Of a DNA stretch of 32,733 nucleotides, positions 8,197 through 16,761 are shown in pieces. Source of the stretch: Petralouisia muris. GTDB taxonomy: Bacteria; Bacillota; Clostridia; Lachnospirales; Lachnospiraceae. Location: positions 1-32,733 of the forward strand of contig NZ_SRYA01000053.1 of the NCBI RefSeq assembly GCF_004793545.1, in the 5' to 3' direction. Positions within the stretch are counted from its first letter, which is position 1; each line of letters opens with the position of its first letter. The notes under the pieces are model-generated. The model did not search any database, was not told the DNA's origin, and saw only the letters and a program-made list of their open reading frames with translations. A program made the translations under genes and the position numbers.

Positions 8197-8884
8197 TCAG
8201 CTAATCATTGAAAAATACAAAGCGAAAAGATTTATTATCATGTATCTTGCGGCGATTGTTCTTGCAGCAGCAGGATTTTTCCTTGGACTTCTTAAACTCC
8301 CGGAAAATCTTGATACAGCAACAGTGTTTTCTCTTTCGATTTGCGATACATCTTTTATGTTTATCATTTCACTTGTTGCAGCTTGGTTTGCTGGAAATGA
8401 TTTTCTAAACCGAACGATACATAATGAGATAAAGGTAGGGTACAGCCGTTTTTCAGTATTTATTGCAAGAACTATTACTACCGTTATCATGGCAGTGCTG
8501 CTTCATTTAACCTATGTTTTTGCAACAGTTATTGGATTTGCTGTTAAGTACAGGTTTGACACCAGTATATTTTCTGTAACGGATTTTGTTTGGCTGCTGG
8601 TTGTCATATTGCAGATATGTGCTAACATCTGTATCGTTATGTTTATTGTCTTTGCCCTCAGAAAAGTTACATCGGGAATAGCTGTAACAGTTGTGTTCAG
8701 CTTTGTGTCCTGCAATATCCTTAGAAACTTCATCAGCGAGAGTGTTTTCCGGCTGACATGTTTTAGCCTTGCACAAACGAGCGATAACAGAACACTTGCA
8801 TTATCGGCGGTGTTTGCAGCAGCGGTGATCGTTATTTCACTGACAGCAACACACTTAGTTTTCAGAAAAGCCGAGATAAAATAA
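8189..8884 (+). CDS. ABC-2 type permease, bacitracin/lantibiotic-immunity type
   Basis: 231 residues with six predicted membrane helices, starting MYNQLIIEKYKAKRFIIMYL. ATG 8189 lies inside the end of the ATPase gene with GGGAGGTGACAG upstream; in-frame ATGs further left would read far back into the ATPase. The layout (short basic N-terminus, helix, loop, FLNRTIHNEIKVGYSR amphipathic stretch, four more helices) matches ABC-2 permeases such as those of lantibiotic immunity operons. It is the last gene of this five-gene transporter cargo; a strong terminator follows at 9028. Confidence 0.85.
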   Translation: MYNQLIIEKYKAKRFIIMYLAAIVLAAAGFFLGLLKLPENLDTATVFSLSICDTSFMFIISLVAAWFAGNDFLNRTIHNEIKVGYSRFSVFIARTITTVIMAVLLHLTYVFATVIGFAVKYRFDTSIFSVTDFVWLLVVILQICANICIVMFIVFALRKVTSGIAVTVVFSFVSCNILRNFISESVFRLTCFSLAQTSDNRTLALSAVFAAAVIVISLTATHLVFRKAEIK

Positions 8885-9027
8885 GGATTTCAGCAATGAC
8901 ACTACTGTTATTTTCTTGATTATATCGGAGCATAGTCCATATTGAAAAATTATTAAATCTGCCGCACGACGGCAAAAGAAAAAAAGCCGTTGTACAGCAG
9001 AGATATTTTTACACGCCCATTTTAACA

Positions 9028-9065
9028 CGGCGGCTTTTGAGAGATCAAAGCCGCCGTTTCTTTTT
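9028..9065 (+). terminator. Rho-independent terminator after the ABC operon
   Basis: CGGCGGCTTT (9028-9037) pairs perfectly with AAAGCCGCCG (9047-9056), followed by TTTCTTTTT. Confidence 0.85.
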
Positions 9066-9126
9066 ATCTTCTCAAGGAATGACGCGGTTTCACTGTTAAA
9101 AGCGGCGGCTAAAGGAGGTAGCCGCC

Positions 9127-9237
9127 ATGAAGCACATACCGTATCGACAAAATCCGACGGTCATTGACATATCAAAAAAAGCCCGTCCACCGCCGGGGAA
9201 AATTCTACCCATGAATATGAACTGTTTAATCAACTGA
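9127..9237 (+). CDS. Short ORF (36 aa) of the ICE core
   Basis: ATG follows an excellent AAAGGAGG ribosome binding site. The peptide starts MKHIPYRQNPTVIDISKKAR and ends MNMNCLIN. There is no domain. Such short ORFs are found just before the regulatory end of Tn1549-like ICEs, but I cannot say whether this one is a complete small gene or the start of a truncated one. It lies in the gap between the ABC cargo and the ICE recombination genes, between two terminators. Confidence 0.45.
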   Translation: MKHIPYRQNPTVIDISKKARPPPGKILPMNMNCLIN

Positions 9238-9257
9238 ATACTGCTTACAATTCCTTT

Positions 9258-9290
9258 GCGCTCGTCTGCATTTTACAGACGGGCGCATTT
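9258..9290 (+). terminator. Terminator-like hairpin
   Basis: GCGCTCGTCTG (9258-9268) pairs with CAGACGGGCGC (9276-9286) with one G-T pair, followed by ATTTTG. A second AT-rich hairpin (CTCAAAAA/TTTTTGAG) lies at 9300-9316. Confidence 0.65.
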
Positions 9291-9356
9291 TGTATTTTCT
9301 CAAAAATTTTTTTGAGAAATTTCCCGAAACCAACGTCCAATTTTAATTTTTATGGT

Positions 9357-9449
9357 TTGAGGGTTTACGAAAGGGGACATCAGAAAACAGACCCGCCGGA
9401 CAAGATCAATGAAGCTGTTAAAACGCTATTTGGAGGAACACGCCTATGA
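9357..9449 (+). pseudogene. Possible C-terminal coding remnant coupled to the next gene
   Basis: A frame that can start at TTG 9357 reads RVYERGHQKTDPPDKINEAV and ends KTLFGGTRL with a TGA overlapping the ATG of the next gene. The codon use and the ATGA overlap look like real coding sequence, probably the end of a longer ICE gene whose front is missing. I do not recognise the family. Confidence 0.35.
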
Positions 9450-9697
9450 TTACAAAGGTTAGTAACAATGAAAACGCTGAAAGCGGCTTACTGCCTTATC
9501 CGGTAATCATAGCCGCGACAAAGGGCGACCCGGAAGCTATGGCGATTGTCGTCAAGCGCTACGAAAGCTACATAGCGTCCCTGTCTATGCGAAAGTTCCG
9601 CGACGAGCGCGGCAATACCTATTGGGGCATAGACGAGGACATACGCGACCGTTTACGGTCACGGCTTATACGGGCTGTCCTTTCATTCGAGGTTTAA
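9446..9697 (+). CDS. Helix-turn-helix domain protein of Tn916/Tn1549-type ICE
   Basis: 83 residues starting MITKVSNNENAESGLLPYPV, with TGGAGGA upstream. The core 'VIIAATKGDPEAMAIVVKRYESYIASLSMR' matches the short sigma-like/HTH proteins (equivalent to Tn916 Orf8 position) found upstream of xis and int in this ICE family. In those elements a sigma-like partner and this protein help control transfer and excision. Its start overlaps the stop of the preceding short frame. It is intact, and a conserved 440-base non-coding stretch separates it from the excisionase. Confidence 0.8.
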   Translation: MITKVSNNENAESGLLPYPVIIAATKGDPEAMAIVVKRYESYIASLSMRKFRDERGNTYWGIDEDIRDRLRSRLIRAVLSFEV

Positions 9698-10140
9698 GCT
9701 GATTTAGGACAGGCAGCGAACCCCTTTCCGCTACCCGCCCCGGCAGAACCTTTCCAGCACCTTGACAAAGAAAGCGGCGCAAGATAACGGCGGCGCAGCA
9801 TAGGGCAGATCGGATATGTCCCTTTTGCGCCGAGCCATACGGCGGGTGCGCCATGACGCTATCCCGGCGGGGTTTTCTTTTCCCCGTCGGGACAGCCGAG
9901 CGACCAACACCGCGCCGGGGAGCAAGTTTAGCAGCTTGCGGGCGACAACAGCGCAGAATATATAATGATACTCCCTTACCGCCACAGTCCGAGCGTTCAA
10001 AGCGTCGCAGGCAATGGGTAGGGCTGCATGAGAACCATGCAGGGGTGAAACTCCCGTGAGGTTACGCTATTAACCGTCCGATTACAGTCCCTTTTTTCAC
10101 CATTAACCTTTTACCCATTTTTGAAAGGGGGATTTATAGA
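9698..10140 (+). other. GC-rich non-coding segment upstream of xis
   Basis: This stretch has no convincing gene on either strand; open frames here (for example antisense of 9731-10000) have odd composition and no ribosome binding sites. It is GC-richer than its surroundings and contains several dyads, including CCCGGCGGGG...CCCCGTCGGG (9863-9890) and the hairpin pair listed separately at 10018-10056. The equivalent gap is present in Tn1549-like ICEs between the HTH gene and xis. The xis ribosome binding site GAAAGGGGG is at its end. Confidence 0.5.
10018..10065 (+). ncRNA. Candidate structured RNA element upstream of xis
   Basis: Two adjacent hairpins can form on the + strand: CTGCATG (10024-10030) with CATGCAG (10036-10042), immediately followed by GGGG...CTCCC (10042-10055) around a GTGAAA loop. 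The compact stem-stem layout with short loops suggests a folded leader or part of a recombination control region. There is no covariation evidence, so this is a proposal only. Confidence 0.3.
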
Positions 10141-10344
10141 ATGAACAATGCTGATGTGCCTATTTGGGAAAAGTACACGCTTACCATTGAGGAAGCGTCA
10201 AAATATTTCCGCATTGGGGAAAACAAGCTGCGGAAACTTGCGGAGGAAAACCCTACGGCGGGCTGGATATTCTTGAACGGCAACCGTATTCAAATCAAGA
10301 GGAAACAGTTTGAAAAGATCATTGACACACTGGACGCAATTTAG
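10141..10344 (+). CDS. xis: Excisionase (Xis), Tn916/Tn1549 type
   Basis: 67 residues, ATG after GAAAGGGGGATTTATAGA. The sequence [20 protein letters not shown] and [20 protein letters not shown] is the winged HTH of Tn916-family excisionases, and length and position (just before the integrase) also match. Xis bends DNA at the element ends and steers the integrase towards excision. It is intact. A hairpin at 10364-10406 separates it from int, as is usual for the family. Confidence 0.9.
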   Translation: MNNADVPIWEKYTLTIEEASKYFRIGENKLRKLAEENPTAGWIFLNGNRIQIKRKQFEKIIDTLDAI

Positions 10345-10363
10345 CGAAAAAGATAGTTAAAAG

Positions 10364-10406
10364 GAGCCTTGAATGTGCTATAATAGGTTTAGGCATATCA
10401 AGGCTC
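10364..10406 (+). terminator. Hairpin between xis and int with embedded -10
   Basis: GAGCCTTGA (10364-10372) pairs with TCAAGGCTC (10398-10406), followed by TTTCC. The loop contains TATAAT (10379-10384), so the same segment may act as a terminator for xis transcripts and as promoter DNA for int. Confidence 0.55.
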
Positions 10407-10433
10407 TTTCCGACACGGAAAGGAGCAAAAACA

Positions 10434-11629
10434 ATGTCGGAGAAAAGACGTGACAATAGAAACCGCATTTTGCGTTCGGGAGAGAGCCAGAGAAAAGACG
10501 GGAGATATGCTTACAAATATACCGATACTTTTGGTAAAGTGCAATTTGTCTATGCGTGGAAGTTAGTGCCTACGGACAAGACCCCAGCCGGGAAGCGTGA
10601 CGACATATCCCTAAGAGAAAAGGAAAAAGAGATACAGAAAGACCTTGACGACGGGATAGACACAATCGGAAAGAAAATGACCGTCTGCGAGCTTTACGCG
10701 AAGCAGAACCGCCACCGGGGGAACGTAAGACATAACGCCACAAAGGGGCGCGAACGGCTGATGAAACTGCTGGAAGCGGATAAACTTGGTTCCTGCCCCA
10801 TTGACAGTGTGAAGCTGTCCGACGCGAAAGAATGGGCGCTGCGCATGAAAGAAAAGGGAATATCCTACAAGACCATAAGCAATGACAAGCGTTCTCTGAA
10901 AGCTGCTTTTTACACAGCGATACAGGACGACTGTATAAGGAAGAACCCCTTTGACTTCCAGCTAAACACCGTAATCGAGGACGACACAGAGCCGAAAGTA
11001 CCCCTCACAGGAGAACAGGAAGAAAGCCTTTTATCCTTTATGCAAAGTGATAGCGTCTATCAGAAATACCGTGACGAGGTTATCATACTGCTGGGGACGG
11101 GGCTTAGGATTTCCGAACTCTGCGGGCTGACTGAAACCGACCTTGACTTTGAAAACCGGGTAATCAATGTAGACCACCAGCTTTTACGGAGCGCGGAAAC
11201 AGGCTACTACATAGAGAAGCCAAAAACACAGAGCGGTATCAGACAAATTCCAATGAGTGAAAAAGTGTATGAAGCGTTGGGGCGCGTGTTGGAGAACCGC
11301 AAGGGAACGAAGCAGATCACCATTGACGGGTGCGGCAATTTCCTTTTCCTCAACCGGGACGGTTGCCCGAAAACGAATGTGAACTATGCTACCATGTTCC
11401 GGGGCTTGCGAAGAAGTACAACAAGTGCCATGAGGAAGCCTTACCCAAAGTAATGACACCCCACACCCTGCGCCATACGTTCTGCACCAACTTAGCCAAT
11501 GCGGGCATGAACCCGAAAGCGTTACAGTATATCATGGGACATTCCAACATCACCATGACGCTGAACTATTACGCACACGCAACATTCGCTTCCGCAAAGG
11601 CTGAAATGGAAAGGCTGATTGCAGCATAG
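10434..11629 (+). pseudogene. int: Tn916/Tn1549-type tyrosine integrase, split by one frameshift
   Basis: Full reconstructed length is about 397 residues. ATG 10434 follows AAAGGAG. The N-terminal arm-binding domain (RRDNRNRILRSGESQRKDGR, YAYKYTDTFGKVQFVYAW) and core-binding domain are followed by the catalytic domain: Arg in GTGLRISELCGL, then after the lesion HTLRHTF, the GHSNITMT His, and the nucleophile Tyr in NYYAHA. A GGGG run at 11399-11402 shifts the frame; one extra G joins MFRGL to AKKYNKCHEEALPKVMTPHT. As read, the protein ends at 11453 without HxxR, His and Tyr, so it could not recombine. The lesion is again in a G run. If it is an assembly error, the ICE would have a complete integrase. 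Confidence 0.9.
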
Positions 11630-11679
11630 CCGCAGACGGATTTACTACTTCTTTTACTACCACCCAGAGGGAAGACCTA

Positions 11680-11771
11680 AGAAGTTATAAGGGTATATAA
11701 GAACTTCTCCCCATATCTAAAATGCCGGGAAAGCCCGGAAATACGGGCTATACCGACATATAAGAACTTCT
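11680..11771 (+). repeat. Repeated TATAAGAACTTCT sites, probable integrase arm-type sites at the ICE right end
   Basis: TATAAGAACTTCT occurs at 11696-11708 and again at 11759-11771. A partial inverted copy, AGAAGTTATA, lies at 11680-11689. In Tn916-family elements short repeats just outside int bind the N-terminal domain of Int, and these lie 70-140 bases after the integrase stop. The exact ICE end and the attachment core cannot be set without the left end or an empty site. The rest of 11630-12002 has no gene; a small AGCCCG/CGGGCT dyad lies at 11732-11749. Confidence 0.55.
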
Positions 11772-12002
11772 AAAGAGATAATCTAAATTCACCATAAATT
11801 TTAAACCCAAAAGATAGAATGAATGAGTGGGATTTTGGTAAAATCGGCATTTCCATGATGTATTTTGAGGAAAATAATACCACAAAAGACACATTATTTG
11901 ATTTTCAGTCCAGTTGTGTTGTCAAAACGTGTTTTCGTGCAATCGATATTAGACAAAATTTCATTTTTTCCGATATTTTAAGTGAGAGCCAAAGGAGGGC
12001 AT

Positions 12003-12728
12003 ATGATAAAAATTGCAGTATGTGATGATGAAAAGAACATAAGAAGTTACCTTACTTCGCTTATCAGAGAGCAGAATACAGAATGTAAAATTACGGCGTA
12101 TGCTTCCGCAGATGAATACCTGTCAAGCGGCATGGGGCATGATTTACTGTTCTTGGATATAGAGTTAGAGGGTTCTGCGTCCGGCATGGACGGTAACGCC
12201 ATAAATGGTATGGGAATGGCAAGGCAGATTAGGGGCATGGAGCAGATAAAACAGCCCGTAATCATTTTTGTTACGGGCTATGAAAAGTATGTCTATGACG
12301 CTTTTGAAGTGGAAGCGTTGGGGTATCTGGTAAAGCCTGTGAATGAACAGAAATTTGCAGAGGTTTTCAGCCGGGCGCAGGATAAGATTTTATCTGAAAC
12401 GGAGCAGAAAAAGAAAACCCTGCATATCCAGTACGCCGGGGCAAACAAAGCCATACCGTTAGACCATATTTATTACATGGAAAGCCAGAAACACAAGGTA
12501 GTGCTTTATACCAAAGACGGGGAACTGGAATATTATGCAAAAATCGGGGAGCTTGAAGAAGAATTGCAGGGGCAATTCTGCCGCATACACAAAGGCTATC
12601 TTGTCAATCTTTTCTGTGTGGACGAATACAGCAGAACAGAAATAATGCTTACAAATGGGGATAAGCTGCCTCTTTCCAAATATAAGTATGGGGACTTTGT
12701 AAAAGCATATCTGCGTTTTATGCAGTAG
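12003..12728 (+). CDS. LytTR-family response regulator (AgrA-like)
   Basis: 241 residues, ATG after AAAGGAGGGCAT. The receiver domain has D8/D9 in IAVCDDEKNIRSYL and phospho-acceptor D52 in LLFLDIELEG; VTGYEKYVYDAFEVEALGYL is the typical switch region. The LytTR domain starts near residue 140 (LHIQYAGANKAIPLDHIYYM) and ends with FCRIHKGYLVNL. It is the first gene of an operon with the kinase 12 bases downstream. It lies just outside the predicted ICE end. Such pairs respond to peptide signals or control peptide exporters; no AgrB/AgrD-like genes are present nearby, and the genes after it are mostly decayed. Confidence 0.9.
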   Translation: MIKIAVCDDEKNIRSYLTSLIREQNTECKITAYASADEYLSSGMGHDLLFLDIELEGSASGMDGNAINGMGMARQIRGMEQIKQPVIIFVTGYEKYVYDAFEVEALGYLVKPVNEQKFAEVFSRAQDKILSETEQKKKTLHIQYAGANKAIPLDHIYYMESQKHKVVLYTKDGELEYYAKIGELEEELQGQFCRIHKGYLVNLFCVDEYSRTEIMLTNGDKLPLSKYKYGDFVKAYLRFMQ

Positions 12729-12740
12729 GAGGAATAAATA

Positions 12741-14147
12741 TTGGATGAAGCGGGTTTTAATTTGATTATGAATATCATGTCAAGCATTCAGGTGTTTTTA
12801 TATGCTGCCTGTATGACGGCTTTTTTCTATCCATTTATGGCAGGGAGAAAAGAACCCGGGAAAAGCAGGATTAAAAAGGTTCTTATGGTTTTTGCAGTTT
12901 ATATGGTTATGTATTTTATTGGAATGACAACGTCTGTTTATGGTTGGCTTTGCATGATGGCGGTGATTGTCCTCTTGGCAGCGGCTTCAAAGTTTTTGGA
13001 TATGGAGAGGGAATTTACGATGCTTTTGGGCGTACTTTTCTTTTGTGCCAGAAAATTAAGTGCGCTGGTTATGAGAAGCGTAAGCTTTGTTGTAGACAAA
13101 CGCCTTGAACAGAAAGCGGAAACCTTGGAAATGACTAAAAGCATTTTCAGCCGTGCGGCATCAAACTATGCTTTTGTTGCGGTGTTACAAATGCTCCTGC
13201 TCTCGGTTATGTTGTGCGTCATGGGTCGGCTGTTGAAGAAAAAAATAAGAAAGCTGCATATAAAGGAATTGTGCTACCTGCTTTTAATACCGATAACCGG
13301 AATTTTATTTGTAAATATTATTTTTAACATTTTACTAATCGTGAATGAAAATCTGGTGTTTCAGCTTTATGAACAGTTCCCGGTATTTCTTGGGATTGTG
13401 CCTGTGGTTGCAGCCCTGTTCTATGCAGGGATTTTGATTACAATCGTGTTCTATCAGAAAATGATAGGCTTGCAGGAAGAAAAGGAAAAATATTTCGTGG
13501 AACAGCAGCAGGTTCACGCAATACAGGAACGAATGGAGGAAGTGGAGCAGTTTTATCATGGCATATGCCAGATGAAGCATGAAATGAAGAACCATATGAC
13601 GAATATCAAAGGGCTTGTCAGAAATGGCAGCTATGGGGATATAGAGCAGTATATAGACCATATGGACGAAAGCATGAATGTTTTTGAGCTTACCATTAAA
13701 ACGGGAAATACCGTTGCGGACGTGATTGTAAATGACAAGCAGAAAGCCGCAGAGAAACAGGGAATACAGTTTCAGTCGGAGTTTTCCTATCCAAAATCAG
13801 ACGGCTATAATGCGTATGACATAGGGGTTATTATTAACAATCTTCTGCAAAACGCCCTTGAAGCCTGTGAAAAAATGGCAGAGGGGAAAAGATACATTTA
13901 TCTTTCCGGCAGGCAGAAGAAAAAATTTTATCTGATAAATGTAAAAAATTCATTTGAGGGGGAGGTGACATTTGATACAAAAACCAATCTTCCACTTTCC
14001 ACTAAAGGAGAGGATATATCTCTGCACGGCATTGGATTATCCAATGTAAAACGTGAAGTAGATAAATACATGGGAGATGTGGATATTAGGACAAGGAAAA
14101 ACGAATTTAGCGTAACCGTGTTGTTACAGGAAAGGAGAAAGAAATGA
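12741..14147 (+). CDS. GHKL-domain sensor histidine kinase (AgrC-like)
   Basis: 468 residues starting at TTG 12741 with AGGAGGA 7 bases upstream. About six membrane helices occupy residues 12-240, followed by a coiled linker (QQQVHAIQERMEEVEQFYHG) and the phospho-acceptor region QMKHEMKNHMTNIKGLV with H280. The GHKL ATPase domain has an N-box (INNLLQNALEACEK) and G-box (SLHGIGLSNVKREVDKYMG). This is a full-length intact AgrC/ComD-class kinase that should phosphorylate the adjacent LytTR regulator. Its stop overlaps the start of the next gene by 4 bases. The signal is unknown. Confidence 0.9.
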   Translation: MDEAGFNLIMNIMSSIQVFLYAACMTAFFYPFMAGRKEPGKSRIKKVLMVFAVYMVMYFIGMTTSVYGWLCMMAVIVLLAAASKFLDMEREFTMLLGVLFFCARKLSALVMRSVSFVVDKRLEQKAETLEMTKSIFSRAASNYAFVAVLQMLLLSVMLCVMGRLLKKKIRKLHIKELCYLLLIPITGILFVNIIFNILLIVNENLVFQLYEQFPVFLGIVPVVAALFYAGILITIVFYQKMIGLQEEKEKYFVEQQQVHAIQERMEEVEQFYHGICQMKHEMKNHMTNIKGLVRNGSYGDIEQYIDHMDESMNVFELTIKTGNTVADVIVNDKQKAAEKQGIQFQSEFSYPKSDGYNAYDIGVIINNLLQNALEACEKMAEGKRYIYLSGRQKKKFYLINVKNSFEGEVTFDTKTNLPLSTKGEDISLHGIGLSNVKREVDKYMGDVDIRTRKNEFSVTVLLQERRKK

Positions 14148-14653
14148 GTGTTTTAGGACTAAATGGAGCTTTGGCGGGGGCATACCAATATGCAAGCAGG
14201 ACGCAAAAAACAAGCGCAGGCGGAACAAGTTTTACGGAGCATTTGCAAAAAACAGGGGAAGCAGCAGAAAAGCGAAAACAGGCGGCAGAGACATCTGTTT
14301 CCGAAGACACAAGGCAGAATGCCAATGTGCAGGATATTTATGAGGCGCTTAAATCAACAAATCCATTAATGGAGCAGGAGAATAGTGACGTATCAGATGA
14401 GGGATTGGAGCAGGTAGATCAACAAGAATCTGAATCAAAGACAGATATTATTGTTAAGCCAGATGGTTCAAGGGTGCTTGTAATGACAATGAGTATCGGA
14501 GGAATGGAAACTACCATGAGTTTGGAAATTTCTAAGCCAACAGAAGCGCCTAATGAAAATTCAAAGCATGATACAGATAATAATATGATTTCTGATGATG
14601 CTGAAATGGAGGAGGTATCGGATGAAATGTCGAATATTTCAACTGAGGCATAG
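14144..14653 (+). CDS. Hypothetical hydrophilic protein (DUF6033-like) of the two-component operon
   Basis: 169 residues beginning MSVLGLNGALAGAYQYASRT, overlapping the kinase stop in ATGA. It has no signal peptide or membrane segment and is rich in Glu, Ser, Asn and Gln, with a short ordered stretch 'DIIVKPDGSRVLVMTMSIGGMETTMSLEIS' spread over residues 105-134 and an acidic tail. Lachnospiraceae often have proteins with this start and composition next to LytTR/GHKL pairs; the DUF6033 link is from memory of general pattern and is tentative. Function is unknown. Confidence 0.55.
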   Translation: MSVLGLNGALAGAYQYASRTQKTSAGGTSFTEHLQKTGEAAEKRKQAAETSVSEDTRQNANVQDIYEALKSTNPLMEQENSDVSDEGLEQVDQQESESKTDIIVKPDGSRVLVMTMSIGGMETTMSLEISKPTEAPNENSKHDTDNNMISDDAEMEEVSDEMSNISTEA

Positions 14654-14657
14654 AAAA

Positions 14658-14765
14658 TGTGCATAATTTTAAGAGTATTGGTATGGCTGCATGATGAAAT
14701 AAACTGCCCGGACTTGAAAGGCTATATGGAATGGCAGAAGTTTTTTGGGCTTCTGGATAAGTAAA
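14658..14765 (+). CDS. Possible very small ORF (35 aa)
   Basis: An open frame MCIILRVLVWLHDEIN followed by a peptide ending FFGLLDK. No ribosome binding site is evident. Its interest is mainly that the 16-base TAAACTGCCCGGACTT occurs both inside it (14700-14715) and across its stop codon (14763-14778). It is likely either a tiny peptide gene or the trace of decayed DNA. Confidence 0.2.
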
Positions 14766-14837
14766 CTGCCCGGACTTATCATAAGGGGGCATAGGCGGTT
14801 CTGATTGGCGGTAAGGTTGTGTTAGGAGAGTATGGAA

Positions 14838-15313
14838 ATGAAAAAGGGTTTTGCAGCGTTATCATCAGTTTTGGCAGTAGGAATATTTTTGTTTACTTGT
14901 CAAACAGGGAAAGCAAATGCTGATATGGGAATTGACGAGAATGTATATGCCATTGAAGAATCTTGTTTAGGCAGTGGCATGAAGTTGACGAAACAGAAAG
15001 AAAGTCTTGCAATACATACATTGGAGGAAATGATAATATCCGTGGAGCAGGACTTACGAGTATCCAAATGAGATGGGAAGTGAAAAAAGCAAGAAAATAA
15101 TAAATGAAAAGTCCATGAATGAGTTGTTACAAACGTATAGTAATGCAGATAATCAGATAGCAGAAAGGAATTTATCAACTTTCATGCAGATAAGGGCTTC
15201 TCTGATGGTTCGATGCGCTTAAGGACAATAAGGAAATAGTATATATTCCGGAGGGTGTACTGCGAATGTACGAAAGCGTACAAAGAAAATTACCGATGGA
15301 GTGTCGCACATAG
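14838..15313 (+). pseudogene. Decayed exported protein gene
   Basis: ATG 14838 (AGGAG 9 bases upstream) starts MKKGFAALSSVLAVGIFLF, a clear signal peptide, followed by TCQTGKANA. The frame closes at 15071, but adjacent frames continue with protein-like text: YEYPNEMGSEKSKKIINEK and MNELLQTYSNADNQIAE, then FHADKGFSDGSM, then LKDNKEIVYIPEGVLRMYES and VQRKLPMECRT to a TAG at 15313. At least three frame changes are needed, none in a long G run, so this looks like true decay. The original was probably a secreted protein of about 155 residues or more in the two-component operon. I do not recognise the family. Confidence 0.6.
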
Positions 15314-15350
15314 GGAATCAGTCATGACATTAAAAATCCTATAGAGGGAT

Positions 15351-16168
15351 TTGAAGCATGGAAAAGAAAATGCGGGTAACAGGAGTATTGAGGAAGCAAT
15401 CGTGATGCTTAAGCGTACTGGGGAAGCGGTCTTTGTTGATGAAGCAAATATAGAAAAGTTGGCGGCTCTGAATTATTCAGATAGGGAAGCGACAGACTTA
15501 TCGGATGCGGAAATCAATTCATTTTTTGAGAACCGCATAAGGACGATAAAACAGAGGCTGGATGAAAGCATCAATTTTAATTATACGGAAAGTGAAAAAG
15601 AGAGGTTTACGAAGAAAGCAGAGGAACTTACCGGATTAAGGGTAGGTTTTGCGGAAGGATGGAAGAATTTGAACCGTGACATGGGCAGCTTTCTGCCTCT
15701 TAGCTTAATCATGATATCCATTATTATTATGCCGCTTTTTGCTGACGATGCACAGACTAAGATGAAGGAACTCAGCCAGTCCACAAAAAATGGGAAAAGG
15801 AGGCTTGATTTTGCGAGGATTATCACGGCTTTTGGAGTGGGGAGCGTATTATATTTTGCAGCAGTCATGTTCTATTTTTTTGTGAAAATGACTCCGTTTG
15901 GCTTTTTGGGAGGTGGTGAGTATAAACAGAGCAGCGAAGATACTTTTTTTCTGTATTCCATATTACATATGCAAAGCAGTTTGTTCGGAATTGTGGCCGT
16001 GGTTATATAGCCCTTATTTTTGTGGTTTCCATGACAATCCTGATTTCGGTTTTGCTGGAGAGGATCATGATGTCTGTTTATTGGGGCGAGGTCGTTATTA
16101 AAAATAATGAGGACGCTAAATGGGTGGTTATGGAATATCCTTTTTCACAAAAAAGTATGAATTCTTAG
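15351..16168 (+). pseudogene. Truncated and frameshifted ABC-2-like permease
   Basis: The main frame (15351-16010) lacks the usual N-terminal helix and begins in an extracytoplasmic-type region (IEEAIVMLKRTGEAVFVDEA and a long charged helix), followed by hydrophobic segments (FLPLSLIMISIIIMPLFADD, RIITAFGVGSVLYFAAVMFY). Near 15999-16005 the frame changes; the other frame continues YIALIFVVSMTILISVLLER then IMMSVYWGEVVIKN to a TAG at 16168. The layout resembles permeases placed after LytTR/GHKL operons in Lachnospiraceae. With a missing front and a frame break it is almost certainly non-functional. Confidence 0.6.
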
Positions 16169-16346
16169 TGAGCAAAGGACTTTGCAACGTGTCAGTAGTT
16201 AATAAATTTCACGACTTGTATAACAAGCAGAGCAACAAACGAAGAACTCTGTTATTTGGAGAATATAATCGGTATTTCGCATGGTAACTTCCAGTCTGTC
16301 GGACAATTACCTAATAGGAATGAAGTTTAAAAAGGAGTGTGATTGT

Positions 16347-16520
16347 ATGAAAAAGATATTGTTGATACTATCAATCGTCTTTATCCCACTGACATTTGTT
16401 GGTGCTATCTATGTTCTAACATCTAACGGAACAGCAAATGCTGGATATGCAGTAATTCCTATGGTGATTGCTTTGGCTTGTTTGGCGAGTTACAGAACAT
16501 ACAAGGATAAAGACAAGTAA
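16347..16520 (+). CDS. Small membrane protein (57 aa)
   Basis: ATG 16347 follows AAAGGAGTGTGATTGT, which decides the start over an earlier in-frame ATG. MKKILLILSIVFIPLTFVGA forms one helix and VIPMVIALACLASYR a second, followed by a charged KDKDK end. It is intact with no recognised family. It sits between the decayed permease and the tnpW remnant, so it may be cargo of one of the ICE remnants. Confidence 0.55.
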   Translation: MKKILLILSIVFIPLTFVGAIYVLTSNGTANAGYAVIPMVIALACLASYRTYKDKDK

Positions 16521-16591
16521 GATAATTCCAGTTTATCGAAACAACCATTACCAGTCTATGCGCTCTATTTTTATGTAAAGGAGCAAAGAAT

Positions 16592-16756
16592 ATGGCAGAA
16601 ACCAAAAACGTGCAACAGCCCCACAGTTTCAAGAGAAAGTTGGAGAATACCACTTACACCGTCAAAGTGCATTTCAGCAAAGACACTGACAAAACCTTTA
16701 AGGACAGAGTAGAAAATCTGATTATCAATGAATGCCTTGAAAAAAATCAGAAATAA
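16592..16756 (+). CDS. Transposon-encoded TnpW-family protein
   Basis: A 54-residue protein starting MAETKNVQQPHSFKRKLENT with AAAGGAG upstream. The pattern 'HSFKRKLENTTYTVKVHFS....TFKDRVENLIIN' matches the small TnpW proteins found in Clostridia ICEs. Function is not known. It is directly followed, with no gap, by the tail of a topoisomerase gene, which is not its normal neighbour position, so a deletion has probably joined them. A partial copy of its leader sequence recurs at 17998-18050. Confidence 0.7.
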   Translation: MAETKNVQQPHSFKRKLENTTYTVKVHFSKDTDKTFKDRVENLIINECLEKNQK

Positions 16757-16761
16757 TCCAC

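Noticed and set aside
9300-9316. AT-rich hairpin CTCAAAAA/TTTTTGAG as a separate terminator
   Set aside because: It is weak and lies right after a better GC-rich hairpin at 9258-9290, so I did not list it separately.
9731-10000. Antisense open frame in the gap upstream of xis
   Set aside because: GC-rich composition opens several frames here. No start signal or family pattern; the region is better explained as conserved non-coding ICE DNA.
11819-12025. Open frame before the second LytTR regulator
   Set aside because: No ribosome binding site; it runs into the regulator start and its peptide has no coding character.
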